Assembly (NCBI RefSeq): GCF_900107045.1
Contig: NZ_FNON01000007.1
Location: 434,001-498,000 of the forward strand
Source: Amycolatopsis xylanica
GTDB taxonomy: Bacteria > Actinomycetota > Actinomycetes > Mycobacteriales > Pseudonocardiaceae
DNA length: 64,000 nucleotides
Direction: 5' to 3'
Both the position numbers and the translations under genes were made by a program. The notes beneath the pieces are model-generated. The model searched no databases. It was not told the origin of the DNA and saw only the letters and a program-made list of their open reading frames with translations. This document shows, piece by piece, positions 7,963 to 16,422 of this stretch. Numbering within the stretch: the first letter of the stretch is position 1; every line of letters starts with the position of its first letter.

Positions 7963-9003
7963 ATGTCCGAGTCGCTTCTGGTCTTCGCCGCCGGCACCAA
8001 CGTCGACGGCTGGCTGCAGCACTTCGACTCCACCGGCACGACCGCGAATTCAGTGAAACTCGGGGATTCCATAGTGGTCATCGCGAAGGGCCCTGGCACC
8101 GAGATCCCCGCCCCGGCCGGGCTGCCTGCCCCGAAGCACGAGGTCGCGTCCAAGGGCGACTTCCGCCTCGGCCGCCGCGAGCTGCGCCCCGAGGGCACCA
8201 TCGTGAACATCGGCGGCGCCAAGGTCGGTGACGGCTCCGTCGCCGTCTTCGGCGGGCCGTGCGCGGTCGAGAACCGCGAGCAGATGCTGGCCACCGCCTC
8301 GGTCGCCGCGCAGTACGGTTCCGTCGGCCTCCGCGGCGGCGCGTTCAAGCCCCGCACCTCGCCCTACTCGTTCCAGGGGCTGCGCTGGGCCGGGCTCGAG
8401 CTGCTGGAGGAAGCTCGCGCTCACACGGGCCTGCCGATCCTCACCGAGTGCGTCGACCCGCGCCACGTCGAGCGCCTCGCCGAGACCATCGACGGGTTCC
8501 AGATCGGCGCCCGCAACATGCAGAACTTCGAGCTGCTCTCCGAGGTCGGCAAGGCGGGCCTGCCGGTCGTGCTCAAGCGCGGTTTCGGCTGCACGGTCGA
8601 CGAGACGCTCGCCGCGTCGGAGTACATCACCGCGCAGGGCAACGACCAGGTCGTGCTGTGCGAGCGCGGGATCCGCACCTTCGAGCACTCGACCCGGTTC
8701 ACCCTCGACCTGTCGGCGGTCGCGCTGATGAAGCAGCGTTCGCACCTGCCGGTGATGGTCGACCCGAGCCACTCGGTCGGCATTCCCGCGCTGGTGGAGC
8801 CGATGACGCTGGCCGCGGCCGCCGCGGGCGCCGACGCGCTGCTCATCGACATCCACGTGCAGCCGGAGCAGGCGCTCTGCGACGGCAAGCAGGCACTCGT
8901 GCCCGAGGCGTTCCGCGGCTTGATGACCAAGCTGGAGCTGCTCGCCATGGGTATCGGCCGCAAGATGGGCGGTGTCGTCCGGCCCGCCCCCGACTTCGCG
9001 TAA
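7963..9003 (+). CDS. aroF: DAHP synthase (type I-beta, AroF/Thermotoga-like)
   Basis: This 346-residue enzyme condenses phosphoenolpyruvate with erythrose 4-phosphate, the first step of the shikimate pathway. An N-terminal extension (1-80) resembles the ferredoxin-like regulatory domain of this subclass. The barrel shows the GGPCAVE motif, KPRTSPYSFQG, a VLKRG strand and an VDPSHS metal/PEP site near residue 266. GAGGAGA precedes ATG 7963. A dedicated DAHP synthase inside the cluster raises chorismate supply for the pap genes and may escape the feedback control of the primary enzyme. Confidence 0.95.
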   Translation: MSESLLVFAAGTNVDGWLQHFDSTGTTANSVKLGDSIVVIAKGPGTEIPAPAGLPAPKHEVASKGDFRLGRRELRPEGTIVNIGGAKVGDGSVAVFGGPCAVENREQMLATASVAAQYGSVGLRGGAFKPRTSPYSFQGLRWAGLELLEEARAHTGLPILTECVDPRHVERLAETIDGFQIGARNMQNFELLSEVGKAGLPVVLKRGFGCTVDETLAASEYITAQGNDQVVLCERGIRTFEHSTRFTLDLSAVALMKQRSHLPVMVDPSHSVGIPALVEPMTLAAAAAGADALLIDIHVQPEQALCDGKQALVPEAFRGLMTKLELLAMGIGRKMGGVVRPAPDFA

Positions 9004-9030
9004 GAGCACTTTTTCTTTGGGGTGAGACCA

Positions 9031-9366
9031 ATGTCCACATTGGACTCGGTGTTGGCCGATGAGGATTTCGCGGAAGACCGGCGCGGCCTCGATCCGCACG
9101 AGCGGATCAGCTGCCGATACCACCGCCGGTGGGCACACGAATGCGTCTCATCGCCACTGCACGTGATTCCGGTGACCGGGCACCGCTGGTGCCGCGGGTG
9201 TGACCACCCGCTGTCCGTGGCCGTCGATGACCTCTTGGGCGTGGTCGTGCTGACCTGTCCCCGTTGCGGCGAGACCCCGGACACCCCGGCGACCCAGCAG
9301 ATAGTCCGCACCTGCCGAGCCAGCTTCGCAGCCTCGCACGGCACTGAACTCGTGAAAGCCGCCTAG
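9031..9366 (+). CDS. small zinc-ribbon protein between DAHP synthase and the nitrous-acid genes
   Basis: The 111-residue protein has two CxxC-type pairs (W-C-R-G-C near residue 55 and C-P-R-C near residue 76) and so probably forms one zinc ribbon. GGGGTGAG precedes ATG 9031. It lies 27 bp after aroF and 8 bp before the flavoprotein gene, so it is cotranscribed with both. No catalytic motif is seen; a regulatory or scaffold role is possible. I do not recognise a named family. Confidence 0.7.
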   Translation: MSTLDSVLADEDFAEDRRGLDPHERISCRYHRRWAHECVSSPLHVIPVTGHRWCRGCDHPLSVAVDDLLGVVVLTCPRCGETPDTPATQQIVRTCRASFAASHGTELVKAA

Positions 9367-9374
9367 GAGAAACT

Positions 9375-11336
9375 ATGGAACTCTGCATCATCGGTGCCGG
9401 GCCAAGAGGCCTCTCCGTCCTGGAAAGACTGTGCGCCAACGCCCGTGACCGAGACCCGACGCAGCACGTGACCGTGCACGTCGTCGACCCGCACATCCTC
9501 GGCGGCAGCAACGTCTGGCGCACTTCGCAGTCCACCGAGCTGCTGATGAACACCGTCGCCTCGCAGATCACCATGTTCGCCGACGACTCGGTCGACTGCG
9601 CGGGCCCGGTCGTGCCAGGCCCGAGCCTGCACGACTGGGCCCGGTTCGTGCACACGTTCGCGGGCAAAGTGCCGGAGTGGGTGGAAAAAGAGGCCAAGCG
9701 GCTCGGCCCCGACTCCTACCCGTCGCGCGCCTTCTACGGTCACTACCTGCAGTGGGTGCTGCGGCATCTGCTGAAGACCACAGTGGACCATCTGTCGATC
9801 GAACTGCACGCGCTGACGGCGACCTCGCTGTCCGACGACTCGGACGGCACGCAGACCGTCACGCTGTCCGACGGCAGCACGCTGGAGAGCCTGGACGCCG
9901 TCGTGCTCACGCAGGGCCACCTGCCGAGCATCCCGACCGAGAGCGAGAGCTCGCTCGCCGACTACGCGGCCCGCCAGGGCCTGGACTACATCCCGCCGAT
10001 CAACCCGGCCGACCTCGACCTCGGGTTCCTGGAGCCGGGTCAGCCGACCATCCTCAGGGGACTCGGGCTCAACTTCTTCGACTACATGGCACTGCTGACC
10101 GTCGGCCGCGGCGGGGAATTCTCCCGTGACGGCAACGGAAAGCTCGTCTACCACCCGTCCGGCGCCGAGCCGAGGATCATCACCGGGTCCCGGCGCGGCA
10201 TCCCGTACCACGCGCGTGGTGAGAACCAGAAGGGCCCGTACGGCCGTCACGACGCCATATTCCTGACGGCTGACGTCGTCGCCGGCTTCCGGCAGCGCGC
10301 CAGCCGTGGCCACCGGGCGAACTTCCGCACGGAGGTCTGGCCGCTCATCGACCGCGAGATCCGCGCGGTCTACTACTCGACGCTGCTCACCGAGCGGCAC
10401 TGCGGCTGTGACGCGGACACGTTCCTGCGCCGCTACCGCGCGCTGGAGATCGAGGACGCCGGCGACGCTAACCGGTTCGACCCGTTCACGCGGATCGAAT
10501 CCGCGGCGGAGGAGTCCTTGCTCGAACGGTCGGGCATAGCACCGGAAGAGCGCTGGGACTGGCACGCGATCTCGAAGCCGTACGGCGAGAAGAAGTTCGC
10601 GGACGCCGCCGAGTACCGCGAGTGGCTGATCCCCTACCTGTCGAACGACGTGAAGGAAGCCAAGCGCGGCAACGTGTCCAGCCCCCTGAAGGCCGCTCTC
10701 GACGTCATGCGGGACCTCCGCAACGAGATCCGGCTGATCGTCGACCACGGTGGGCTGTCCGGTGACTCCTACCGCGACGACCTGCTCGGCTGGTACACCC
10801 CGTTCAACGCGTTCGTGTCCATCGGCCCGCCCGCGCGGCGGATCGAGGAGCTGGTCGCGCTGATCGAGGCCGACGTCATCGAGATGGTGGGCCCCGGCAT
10901 GATCGTCGAGACCCCGGACGACGGGCTCGGCTTCCAGGTCGGCTCCAGCGAGATCCCCGAGCAGGTGCTCCGCGCGACCGCGCTGATCGAGGCCCGGCTG
11001 CCCGAGCCCGACCTGCGCCGCACGACCGACCCGCTGATGGGCAGTCTCCTGGCGCGTGGCGAGGCACGGGTCTACCGGATCCCGAGCAACACCGGCGGGC
11101 ACTACCAGACCGGCGGGCTCGCGGTGTCGAACCGGCCGTACAACCTGGTGGGCGCGGCCCGGCAGCCGCACCCGCGCCGGTTCGCGTTCGGCGTGCCGAC
11201 CGAGGCCGTGCACTGGGTGACCGCGGCGGGCATCCGGCCCGGGGTCAACTCGGTGATCGTGGCCGACGCGGACGCCGTGGCGCGTGCCAGCCTGTCCGCC
11301 GCGTCCCTGCGCTTCAGCTCGGCGGCCGGCCTATGA
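9375..11336 (+). CDS. FAD/NAD(P)-binding monooxygenase-like protein, probable nitrosuccinate synthase (CreE-like)
   Basis: The 653-residue protein starts with a dinucleotide-binding motif (IIGAGPRG at residues 5-12) followed by VVDP, the arrangement of the NAD_binding_9 flavoproteins. A second nucleotide-binding region lies near residues 220-240 (LRGLGLNFFDY). Flavoproteins of this size and type, next to a fumarase-like lyase, oxidise aspartate to nitrosuccinate in the cremeomycin, alazopeptin and related pathways. The lyase gene follows with an ATGA overlap. TAGGAGA precedes ATG 9375. The pairing is the main evidence for aspartate as substrate; other amine N-oxygenation is possible. Confidence 0.82.
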   Translation: MELCIIGAGPRGLSVLERLCANARDRDPTQHVTVHVVDPHILGGSNVWRTSQSTELLMNTVASQITMFADDSVDCAGPVVPGPSLHDWARFVHTFAGKVPEWVEKEAKRLGPDSYPSRAFYGHYLQWVLRHLLKTTVDHLSIELHALTATSLSDDSDGTQTVTLSDGSTLESLDAVVLTQGHLPSIPTESESSLADYAARQGLDYIPPINPADLDLGFLEPGQPTILRGLGLNFFDYMALLTVGRGGEFSRDGNGKLVYHPSGAEPRIITGSRRGIPYHARGENQKGPYGRHDAIFLTADVVAGFRQRASRGHRANFRTEVWPLIDREIRAVYYSTLLTERHCGCDADTFLRRYRALEIEDAGDANRFDPFTRIESAAEESLLERSGIAPEERWDWHAISKPYGEKKFADAAEYREWLIPYLSNDVKEAKRGNVSSPLKAALDVMRDLRNEIRLIVDHGGLSGDSYRDDLLGWYTPFNAFVSIGPPARRIEELVALIEADVIEMVGPGMIVETPDDGLGFQVGSSEIPEQVLRATALIEARLPEPDLRRTTDPLMGSLLARGEARVYRIPSNTGGHYQTGGLAVSNRPYNLVGAARQPHPRRFAFGVPTEAVHWVTAAGIRPGVNSVIVADADAVARASLSAASLRFSSAAGL

Positions 11337-12682
11337 CGGACTTCGGCATTCTGGCACCCGGCTGGGCAGGCACGGGCGTCGACGAGCTGGTCAGCGACCT
11401 CGCGTGGGTGCAGGCCATGCTCGACGCCGAGGCCGCGCTCGCCTGTGCGCAGGCCGAGCTCGGCGTGATCCCGGCCGAAGCGGCTCGTGTCATCGTCGCC
11501 GCCTGCTCCGCGGAGCGGCTCGACCCGCGCGGGCTGGCCGCCGGGGTGCACGCGACGGCCAACCCGGTCGTCGCGCTGGTCGCCCAGCTGACCGCGGTGG
11601 TGGAGTCGATGGACGACTACGCCGTCGACTACGTGCACCGCGGCAGCACGAGCCAGGACATCCTCGACTCGGCGATGATGCTGGTCACCTCCAGGGTCTT
11701 CGACCGGATCGTGACCGAGCTCAGGTCGTGCGCGGAGGGGATGGCGGAGCTCGCGCGGCAGCATCGGCGCACCCCGATGGCGGGCCGGACCCTGACCCAG
11801 CACGCGGTGCCGATCACGTTCGGGCTCAAGGCCTCGGTCTGGCTGAAGCTGGTGCTGGACACGATCGAGCGCGTCGAGCGCGTGGTGCTGCCCGCTTCAC
11901 TGGGCGGCGCGGCCGGCACGTTGTCGGCCTATGGCGAGTACGCGGCGCAGGCCGGTGTCCGCGGCGGGATCGAGCTGATCGAGCCGTTCGCGCGGCACCT
12001 CGGGCTGGAGCCTTCGGTGCCATGGCACAGCATCCGCACCCCGATCGCGGACATAGCGGGCGCGCTGGTCTTCGTGGCGGGCGCGCTCGGGAAGTTCGCA
12101 CTCGACGTCCAGGTGCTGACCAGGACCGAGATCGGCGAGGTCGCCGAACCGTCGGCGCCGGGCCGTGGCGCTTCTTCGGCCATGCCGCAGAAGCACAACC
12201 CGGTGTACTCGACGCTGATCATGACCGCGGCACGGCAGATCCCGGCGTACGCGCTGGTGCTGTACCAGAGCATGGTCGTCGAGGACGAGCGGTCGGCGGG
12301 CGGCTGGCACGCGGAATGGCAGCCACTGCGGGAAATCCTGCGCCTGGCGGCCGGTGCGGCCACGAACGCGGCCTCATTGGCGAGCGGCTTGCGGGTTCAG
12401 CCCGAGGTCATGCGGGACAACCTGCACCTGACCGGCAGCGCGGTCGTGTCGGAGAAGCTCGGCGCGGTGCTCGCGCCGTTGCTGGGCAAGGCTCCGGCCA
12501 AGAAACTGCTCACCCGGCTCATCGAAGAGTCGGCCGCCACCGGCGCCGACCTGGTCGACCTGCTGGCGTCGGAACTGCCCCAGCTCGACCCGGCCGCGGT
12601 CCGCGACCTGCTCGACCCGGCCCAGTACGTCGGCGACGCCCCGGCGCTCACCGACCTGGTCCTCCGTAACCACATCTCCTGA
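11333..12682 (+). CDS. fumarase/adenylosuccinate lyase superfamily enzyme, probable nitrosuccinate lyase (CreD-like)
   Basis: The 449-residue protein has all three conserved regions of the superfamily: HRGSTSQD (102-109), TPMAGRTLTQHAVP (147-160) and the signature GRGASSAMPQKHNP (277-290) carrying the catalytic Ser loop. CreD-type lyases release nitrous acid from nitrosuccinate, leaving fumarate. The ATGA overlap with the flavoprotein gene indicates coupled synthesis of the two partners. The signature also resembles 3-carboxy-muconate cycloisomerases, but no protocatechuate pathway genes are nearby. Confidence 0.85.
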   Translation: MTDFGILAPGWAGTGVDELVSDLAWVQAMLDAEAALACAQAELGVIPAEAARVIVAACSAERLDPRGLAAGVHATANPVVALVAQLTAVVESMDDYAVDYVHRGSTSQDILDSAMMLVTSRVFDRIVTELRSCAEGMAELARQHRRTPMAGRTLTQHAVPITFGLKASVWLKLVLDTIERVERVVLPASLGGAAGTLSAYGEYAAQAGVRGGIELIEPFARHLGLEPSVPWHSIRTPIADIAGALVFVAGALGKFALDVQVLTRTEIGEVAEPSAPGRGASSAMPQKHNPVYSTLIMTAARQIPAYALVLYQSMVVEDERSAGGWHAEWQPLREILRLAAGAATNAASLASGLRVQPEVMRDNLHLTGSAVVSEKLGAVLAPLLGKAPAKKLLTRLIEESAATGADLVDLLASELPQLDPAAVRDLLDPAQYVGDAPALTDLVLRNHIS

Positions 12683-12693
12683 AAGTAGTACCC

Positions 12694-13989
12694 ATGGAAG
12701 CATTCATCCTGACCGGAACCTTTGGCGTGGTCTGCCGCAATTCGCTGTACCTGACCGAGCTCGCGAAGCGCGGGCTGAAGATCCTCCTGATCACCCAAGC
12801 GCGCTGGCGGGATGAGGCGTTCGCCCGGGTGGCCGAGCCCGGCCACCCGGCTTCGATGATCCACGAAATCGGCTTCATCGACGGCGGTGTCAGCGAGGAA
12901 GGCAGCTACAACGCCGGCGTCGTCGCGCTCGGGCAGGCGTGGCGCGAGAAGTACGAGATAGCCGGTGTGCTCGCCGTCGGGGAGACCCTCGTCGAGCCCA
13001 CCGGCATCCTCGCCGACGCGCTCGGCATGCCGAGCCCCGGCCTGCGCGCCACCCGGGTCTGCCGCAGCAAGTACCTGCAGCGGTTCTACCTGCCCGAGTT
13101 CAGTCCACTGTCCATAGTGCTCCCGGCGGGCGAGCGCGACACCCTGCACCCCGAGGACGTGCGCTTCCCCGCCGTGGTCAAGCCCGCCAGCCGTCACTCC
13201 AGCTCCGGCGTCGAAATGGTCGACGACTGGGACGAGCTGCACCAGCAGCTCCAAACCTACCCGGAGCACGAGACCGTTCTCGTCGAAGCCAAGGTCGTCG
13301 GCCAGGAGTTCTCGGTCGAAAGCCTTGTCCAGCACGGAAAGGCGATCTTCACCTCGGTCACCCGCAAGGAGACGACCGACTCGCACGCCCGCACCTTCGT
13401 CGAGCTGTCCCACAGCGTGCCCAGTGACCGGTTGGACGTCCAGGACGCGCTGCTCGACGCCAACCAGAAGATGCTCGACAAGCTCGGCTTCGAAAACGGC
13501 ATCGCGCACGCCGAATGGCGCGTCGACGCCGAAGGGAACCCCTTCCTGATGGAGGTCGCGGCCCGCACCCCCGGCGACGGGATCATGGTCCTTTATGGAC
13601 TCGCCACCGGCGCGGCCGCCGAACCCGAGATCACGAAGATCGCGCTGGGCGAGGACGCGAGCTACCCGGCTCCGGCCAGGCACGCCCGGCAAATCTACCT
13701 GGAGCACGAACTCGGCACGCTCGCCGACGTCGTCCTCGACTGGGACGGCATAGAGCCGCACTGGCTCGGCGAGGACGGCCTGTGGCCGGAGATCAAGCCG
13801 GGTGCCCAAGACGACCCGCCCACCTTGCGAGCCTTGCTCGTACTGAAAGGAAAGGGAACGACGCTCACCGAACTCAGCGCGTCCGAGGACAGGGCGGTCA
13901 CCTTCCTCATCGACGCCCCGACCGTGAAGGAGCTCGACGAACTGGAGAACCGGGTCCGCGAGGCCATCACCATCAAGGTCGAGAAGTAA
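12694..13989 (+). CDS. ATP-grasp carboxylate-amine ligase 1
   Basis: The 431-residue protein has the ATP-grasp layout: N-terminal Rossmann-like pre-domain (1-110), ATP lid with FPAVVKPASRHSSSGV (about 150-170), an FSVESLV strand (about 207), and the Mg-binding IAHAEWR / LMEVAARTPGD region (about 270-295). The tail (300-431) is extended. Such enzymes join a carboxylate to an amine through an acyl phosphate, as in dipeptide ligases. It is cotranscribed with the lyase (11 bp gap) and with a second ATP-grasp gene, so two amide bonds are expected in the product. Substrates cannot be read from the sequence. Confidence 0.9.
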   Translation: MEAFILTGTFGVVCRNSLYLTELAKRGLKILLITQARWRDEAFARVAEPGHPASMIHEIGFIDGGVSEEGSYNAGVVALGQAWREKYEIAGVLAVGETLVEPTGILADALGMPSPGLRATRVCRSKYLQRFYLPEFSPLSIVLPAGERDTLHPEDVRFPAVVKPASRHSSSGVEMVDDWDELHQQLQTYPEHETVLVEAKVVGQEFSVESLVQHGKAIFTSVTRKETTDSHARTFVELSHSVPSDRLDVQDALLDANQKMLDKLGFENGIAHAEWRVDAEGNPFLMEVAARTPGDGIMVLYGLATGAAAEPEITKIALGEDASYPAPARHARQIYLEHELGTLADVVLDWDGIEPHWLGEDGLWPEIKPGAQDDPPTLRALLVLKGKGTTLTELSASEDRAVTFLIDAPTVKELDELENRVREAITIKVEK

Positions 13990-13999
13990 GGAGCAGGAC

Positions 14000-15220
14000 A
14001 TGGTCACCCCACTTGTGATGGTGATGCCCTACAAGGCCTTCGTCGAGAAGGCCACGCAAGAGGGGTTCGCCGTCTGCGCGATCTGGGACCCGGGCATGGG
14101 TCCGATGATGCCGCCGGGATTCAACTTCCCCGAGTACCTGAAGGAGGTCGAACAGCACGCCGACTCACTCATGTACGCCGACTTCACCGACCGGGAGGAG
14201 CTTGCCAGGGTCATCGGGAAAGCAGTCCAGAACACCGGTGCCGAGCTCGTCTATCACGTCGGCATGGAAGCCAGCATGGTTCCCGCCTACGAGATCGCCG
14301 ACGAGCTCGGCGCCGCCGTCAACCCGCCGCGGTCGATCCGGCTGCTCAACAACAAGCACGAGATGCGCAAGCTGCTGGCCACGCACGGGCTTTCCAGCGT
14401 CCAGTACGCGCACGCCGACCACTGGCAGGAGGTCGAGGCGCTGCTCGACGGCTTCCGGCTTCCGGTGGTCGTCAAACCGACCGACCTCGCCGCTTCGCAG
14501 GGCGTGTTCAAACTGACCGACCGCTCACAGCTCGCCGACTGGGGCAAGCTGCTCGAGTCCTACGACTACGACGGGCCGGTGCTGATCGAGGAGTACCTCG
14601 ACGGCCCGGAGTTCAGCGTGGAGAGCATGTCGATCCGCGGTGAGCACCACGTCATCGGCGTCACGCGCAAGATACTCGGGCCGCCGCCGACCTTCGTCGA
14701 AGCCGGGCACGTCCACCCGGTCGCCGAATCCGCGCAGACCCAGGCGATCGCGACGCTGACCAAGGAACTGCTGCGCGTCAGCGGCTACCAGACCGGCCCG
14801 GTGCACACCGAGGTCATCTGGACCCAGCGCGGCCCGAAGATCGTCGAATCCCAAGCCCGCCTCGGCGGAGACAGGATTCCGCAATTGGTCCAGATGGCCA
14901 CCGGCTTCGACCTCGAGCGCGAGATCTTCCGCGCGCTCAAGGGCGGTCCGATCACCCCGAAGACGCGCGGCGACGTCGCGAGGATCCACTACTTCTCGTT
15001 CATCCCCGGCACGATCAAGTCCATCGACGGGCTGGACATCGTGCGCGATCTGGAGTTCGTCGGCGACGTCAGCTTCCCGTTCGAGGTGGGCGGGACGCTG
15101 CCGGTGACCGTCGACTCCAGGACCCGCCACGGGTTCGTGACGTTCCACGGCAAGGACGAGGCTGAGACGGACGCCCGCCTCGATCTCATCAAAGCACTGG
15201 TGCGGGTGATCACCGAATGA
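14000..15220 (+). CDS. ATP-grasp carboxylate-amine ligase 2
   Basis: The 406-residue ligase has a pre-domain with a YHVGMEASMVPAYEIADELG segment (about 78-97), LPVVVKPTDLAASQGV (about 153-168), an FSVESMSIRGE strand and a PVHTEVIW / KIVESQARLGGDR metal site (about 268-295). These metal ligands are intact, in contrast to the fragment at 2287. It shares the fold but little sequence with ligase 1, so the two probably use different substrates in sequence. GGAGCAGG precedes ATG 14000, and the 3' end overlaps the MFS gene by ATGA. Confidence 0.9.
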   Translation: MVTPLVMVMPYKAFVEKATQEGFAVCAIWDPGMGPMMPPGFNFPEYLKEVEQHADSLMYADFTDREELARVIGKAVQNTGAELVYHVGMEASMVPAYEIADELGAAVNPPRSIRLLNNKHEMRKLLATHGLSSVQYAHADHWQEVEALLDGFRLPVVVKPTDLAASQGVFKLTDRSQLADWGKLLESYDYDGPVLIEEYLDGPEFSVESMSIRGEHHVIGVTRKILGPPPTFVEAGHVHPVAESAQTQAIATLTKELLRVSGYQTGPVHTEVIWTQRGPKIVESQARLGGDRIPQLVQMATGFDLEREIFRALKGGPITPKTRGDVARIHYFSFIPGTIKSIDGLDIVRDLEFVGDVSFPFEVGGTLPVTVDSRTRHGFVTFHGKDEAETDARLDLIKALVRVITE

Positions 15221-16422
15221 ATTTCCTGAAGCTGCACCCGAACCTGCGCGTGCGGATCGGGGTCGGGTTCGTCAACCGGCTGCTCGACTCGATGATCACC
15301 TCGTTCATGGCCATCTACCTCGCGTTCCGCTACGGCGTCGCGGTGGCGGGCGTGCTGATGTTCGTGGTGGTCTCGTTCGGCGTCGTCGGCATGCTCGTGG
15401 GTGGCCACATTTCGGACACCCGCGGCAGGCGCCAGACCTTGCTGCTCACCGAGTTCGCCGGCGTCATCACCTTCGCGGTGATGGCGCTCGGCGACTCGTG
15501 GGGCGACACGGTCCTGGTGTACGGCGCGTACCTGGTGAACCGATTCGCGGCCAGTGTCTCGCTGCCCGCCAACGACGCGCTGATCATCGACGTGACCACG
15601 CCGGAAGACCGCAAGCAGGTCTACACCTTCATCTACTGGACGATCAACCTCGCGCTCGCCATCGGCGGGCTCGCGGGCGGTTTCCTCTACAACGGACACT
15701 TCACGCTGCTGCTCGGCGGCGCCGCCGTCTGCACGGCCGGTGTCGTGCTCGTGACGTACTTCTTCATCGCCGAGACGAAGCCGGTGGTCGAAAACGCGCC
15801 ACCGCGCGCTTCGGCGCTGGCGGAGTTCAGCGCGGGCTACAAACTGGTCATCAGGGACGGGATGTTCATCCGGTACATGGTGGCCGCGACCTTGTTCATG
15901 GGCATCGAGCTGCAGCTGACCAACTACGTCGGCGTGCGGCTCGCGCACGATCTGCCCAATGGCATCGAGCTGCTCGGCATCCTGCGCGCCGAGAACACCG
16001 CTCTCGTCGTCATCCTCACGTTGTTCTCGCATCTGCTGTTCCGGCGGCTCTCCGACAACGTCCGCCTGCTCGGTGGCGTCGGCATCTTCGTGGCCGGGTA
16101 CATGGTGCTGACCGTGTCCAACACCGGCTGGGTGCTGCTGATCGCCGGGTTCGTGTTCACCATCGGTGAGCTGATGAACGTCCCGGTGAAGCAGGCGATG
16201 CTGGCGAACATGGTCCCGGAGCAGGCCAGGACCCGGTACATGGCCGTCTACAACCTGAACATCCGCGTCGCGCAGATGCTCGCCGCGGTCTGCCTCTCGC
16301 TCGGCTCGATCGTGCCGCCGTGGGGCATGGCGCTGCTGTTCGGCGCGGCCGGGCTGGTGATCCTCAGTCAGTTCCGGGTGCTCCTGGCACGTTCAGCGGT
16401 TCGGGAGCCGGTCGCGGTGTGA
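15217..16422 (+). CDS. MFS transporter 1, probable product exporter
   Basis: The 401-residue membrane protein has about 12 hydrophobic segments and the MFS loop 2-3 motif (GHISDTRGRRQ near residues 64-74). It is translationally coupled to ATP-grasp ligase 2 by ATGA, which ties it to the pathway as a likely exporter and self-resistance factor. Its 3' end overlaps the convergent second MFS gene by 59 bp. Confidence 0.9.
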   Translation: MNFLKLHPNLRVRIGVGFVNRLLDSMITSFMAIYLAFRYGVAVAGVLMFVVVSFGVVGMLVGGHISDTRGRRQTLLLTEFAGVITFAVMALGDSWGDTVLVYGAYLVNRFAASVSLPANDALIIDVTTPEDRKQVYTFIYWTINLALAIGGLAGGFLYNGHFTLLLGGAAVCTAGVVLVTYFFIAETKPVVENAPPRASALAEFSAGYKLVIRDGMFIRYMVAATLFMGIELQLTNYVGVRLAHDLPNGIELLGILRAENTALVVILTLFSHLLFRRLSDNVRLLGGVGIFVAGYMVLTVSNTGWVLLIAGFVFTIGELMNVPVKQAMLANMVPEQARTRYMAVYNLNIRVAQMLAAVCLSLGSIVPPWGMALLFGAAGLVILSQFRVLLARSAVREPVAV

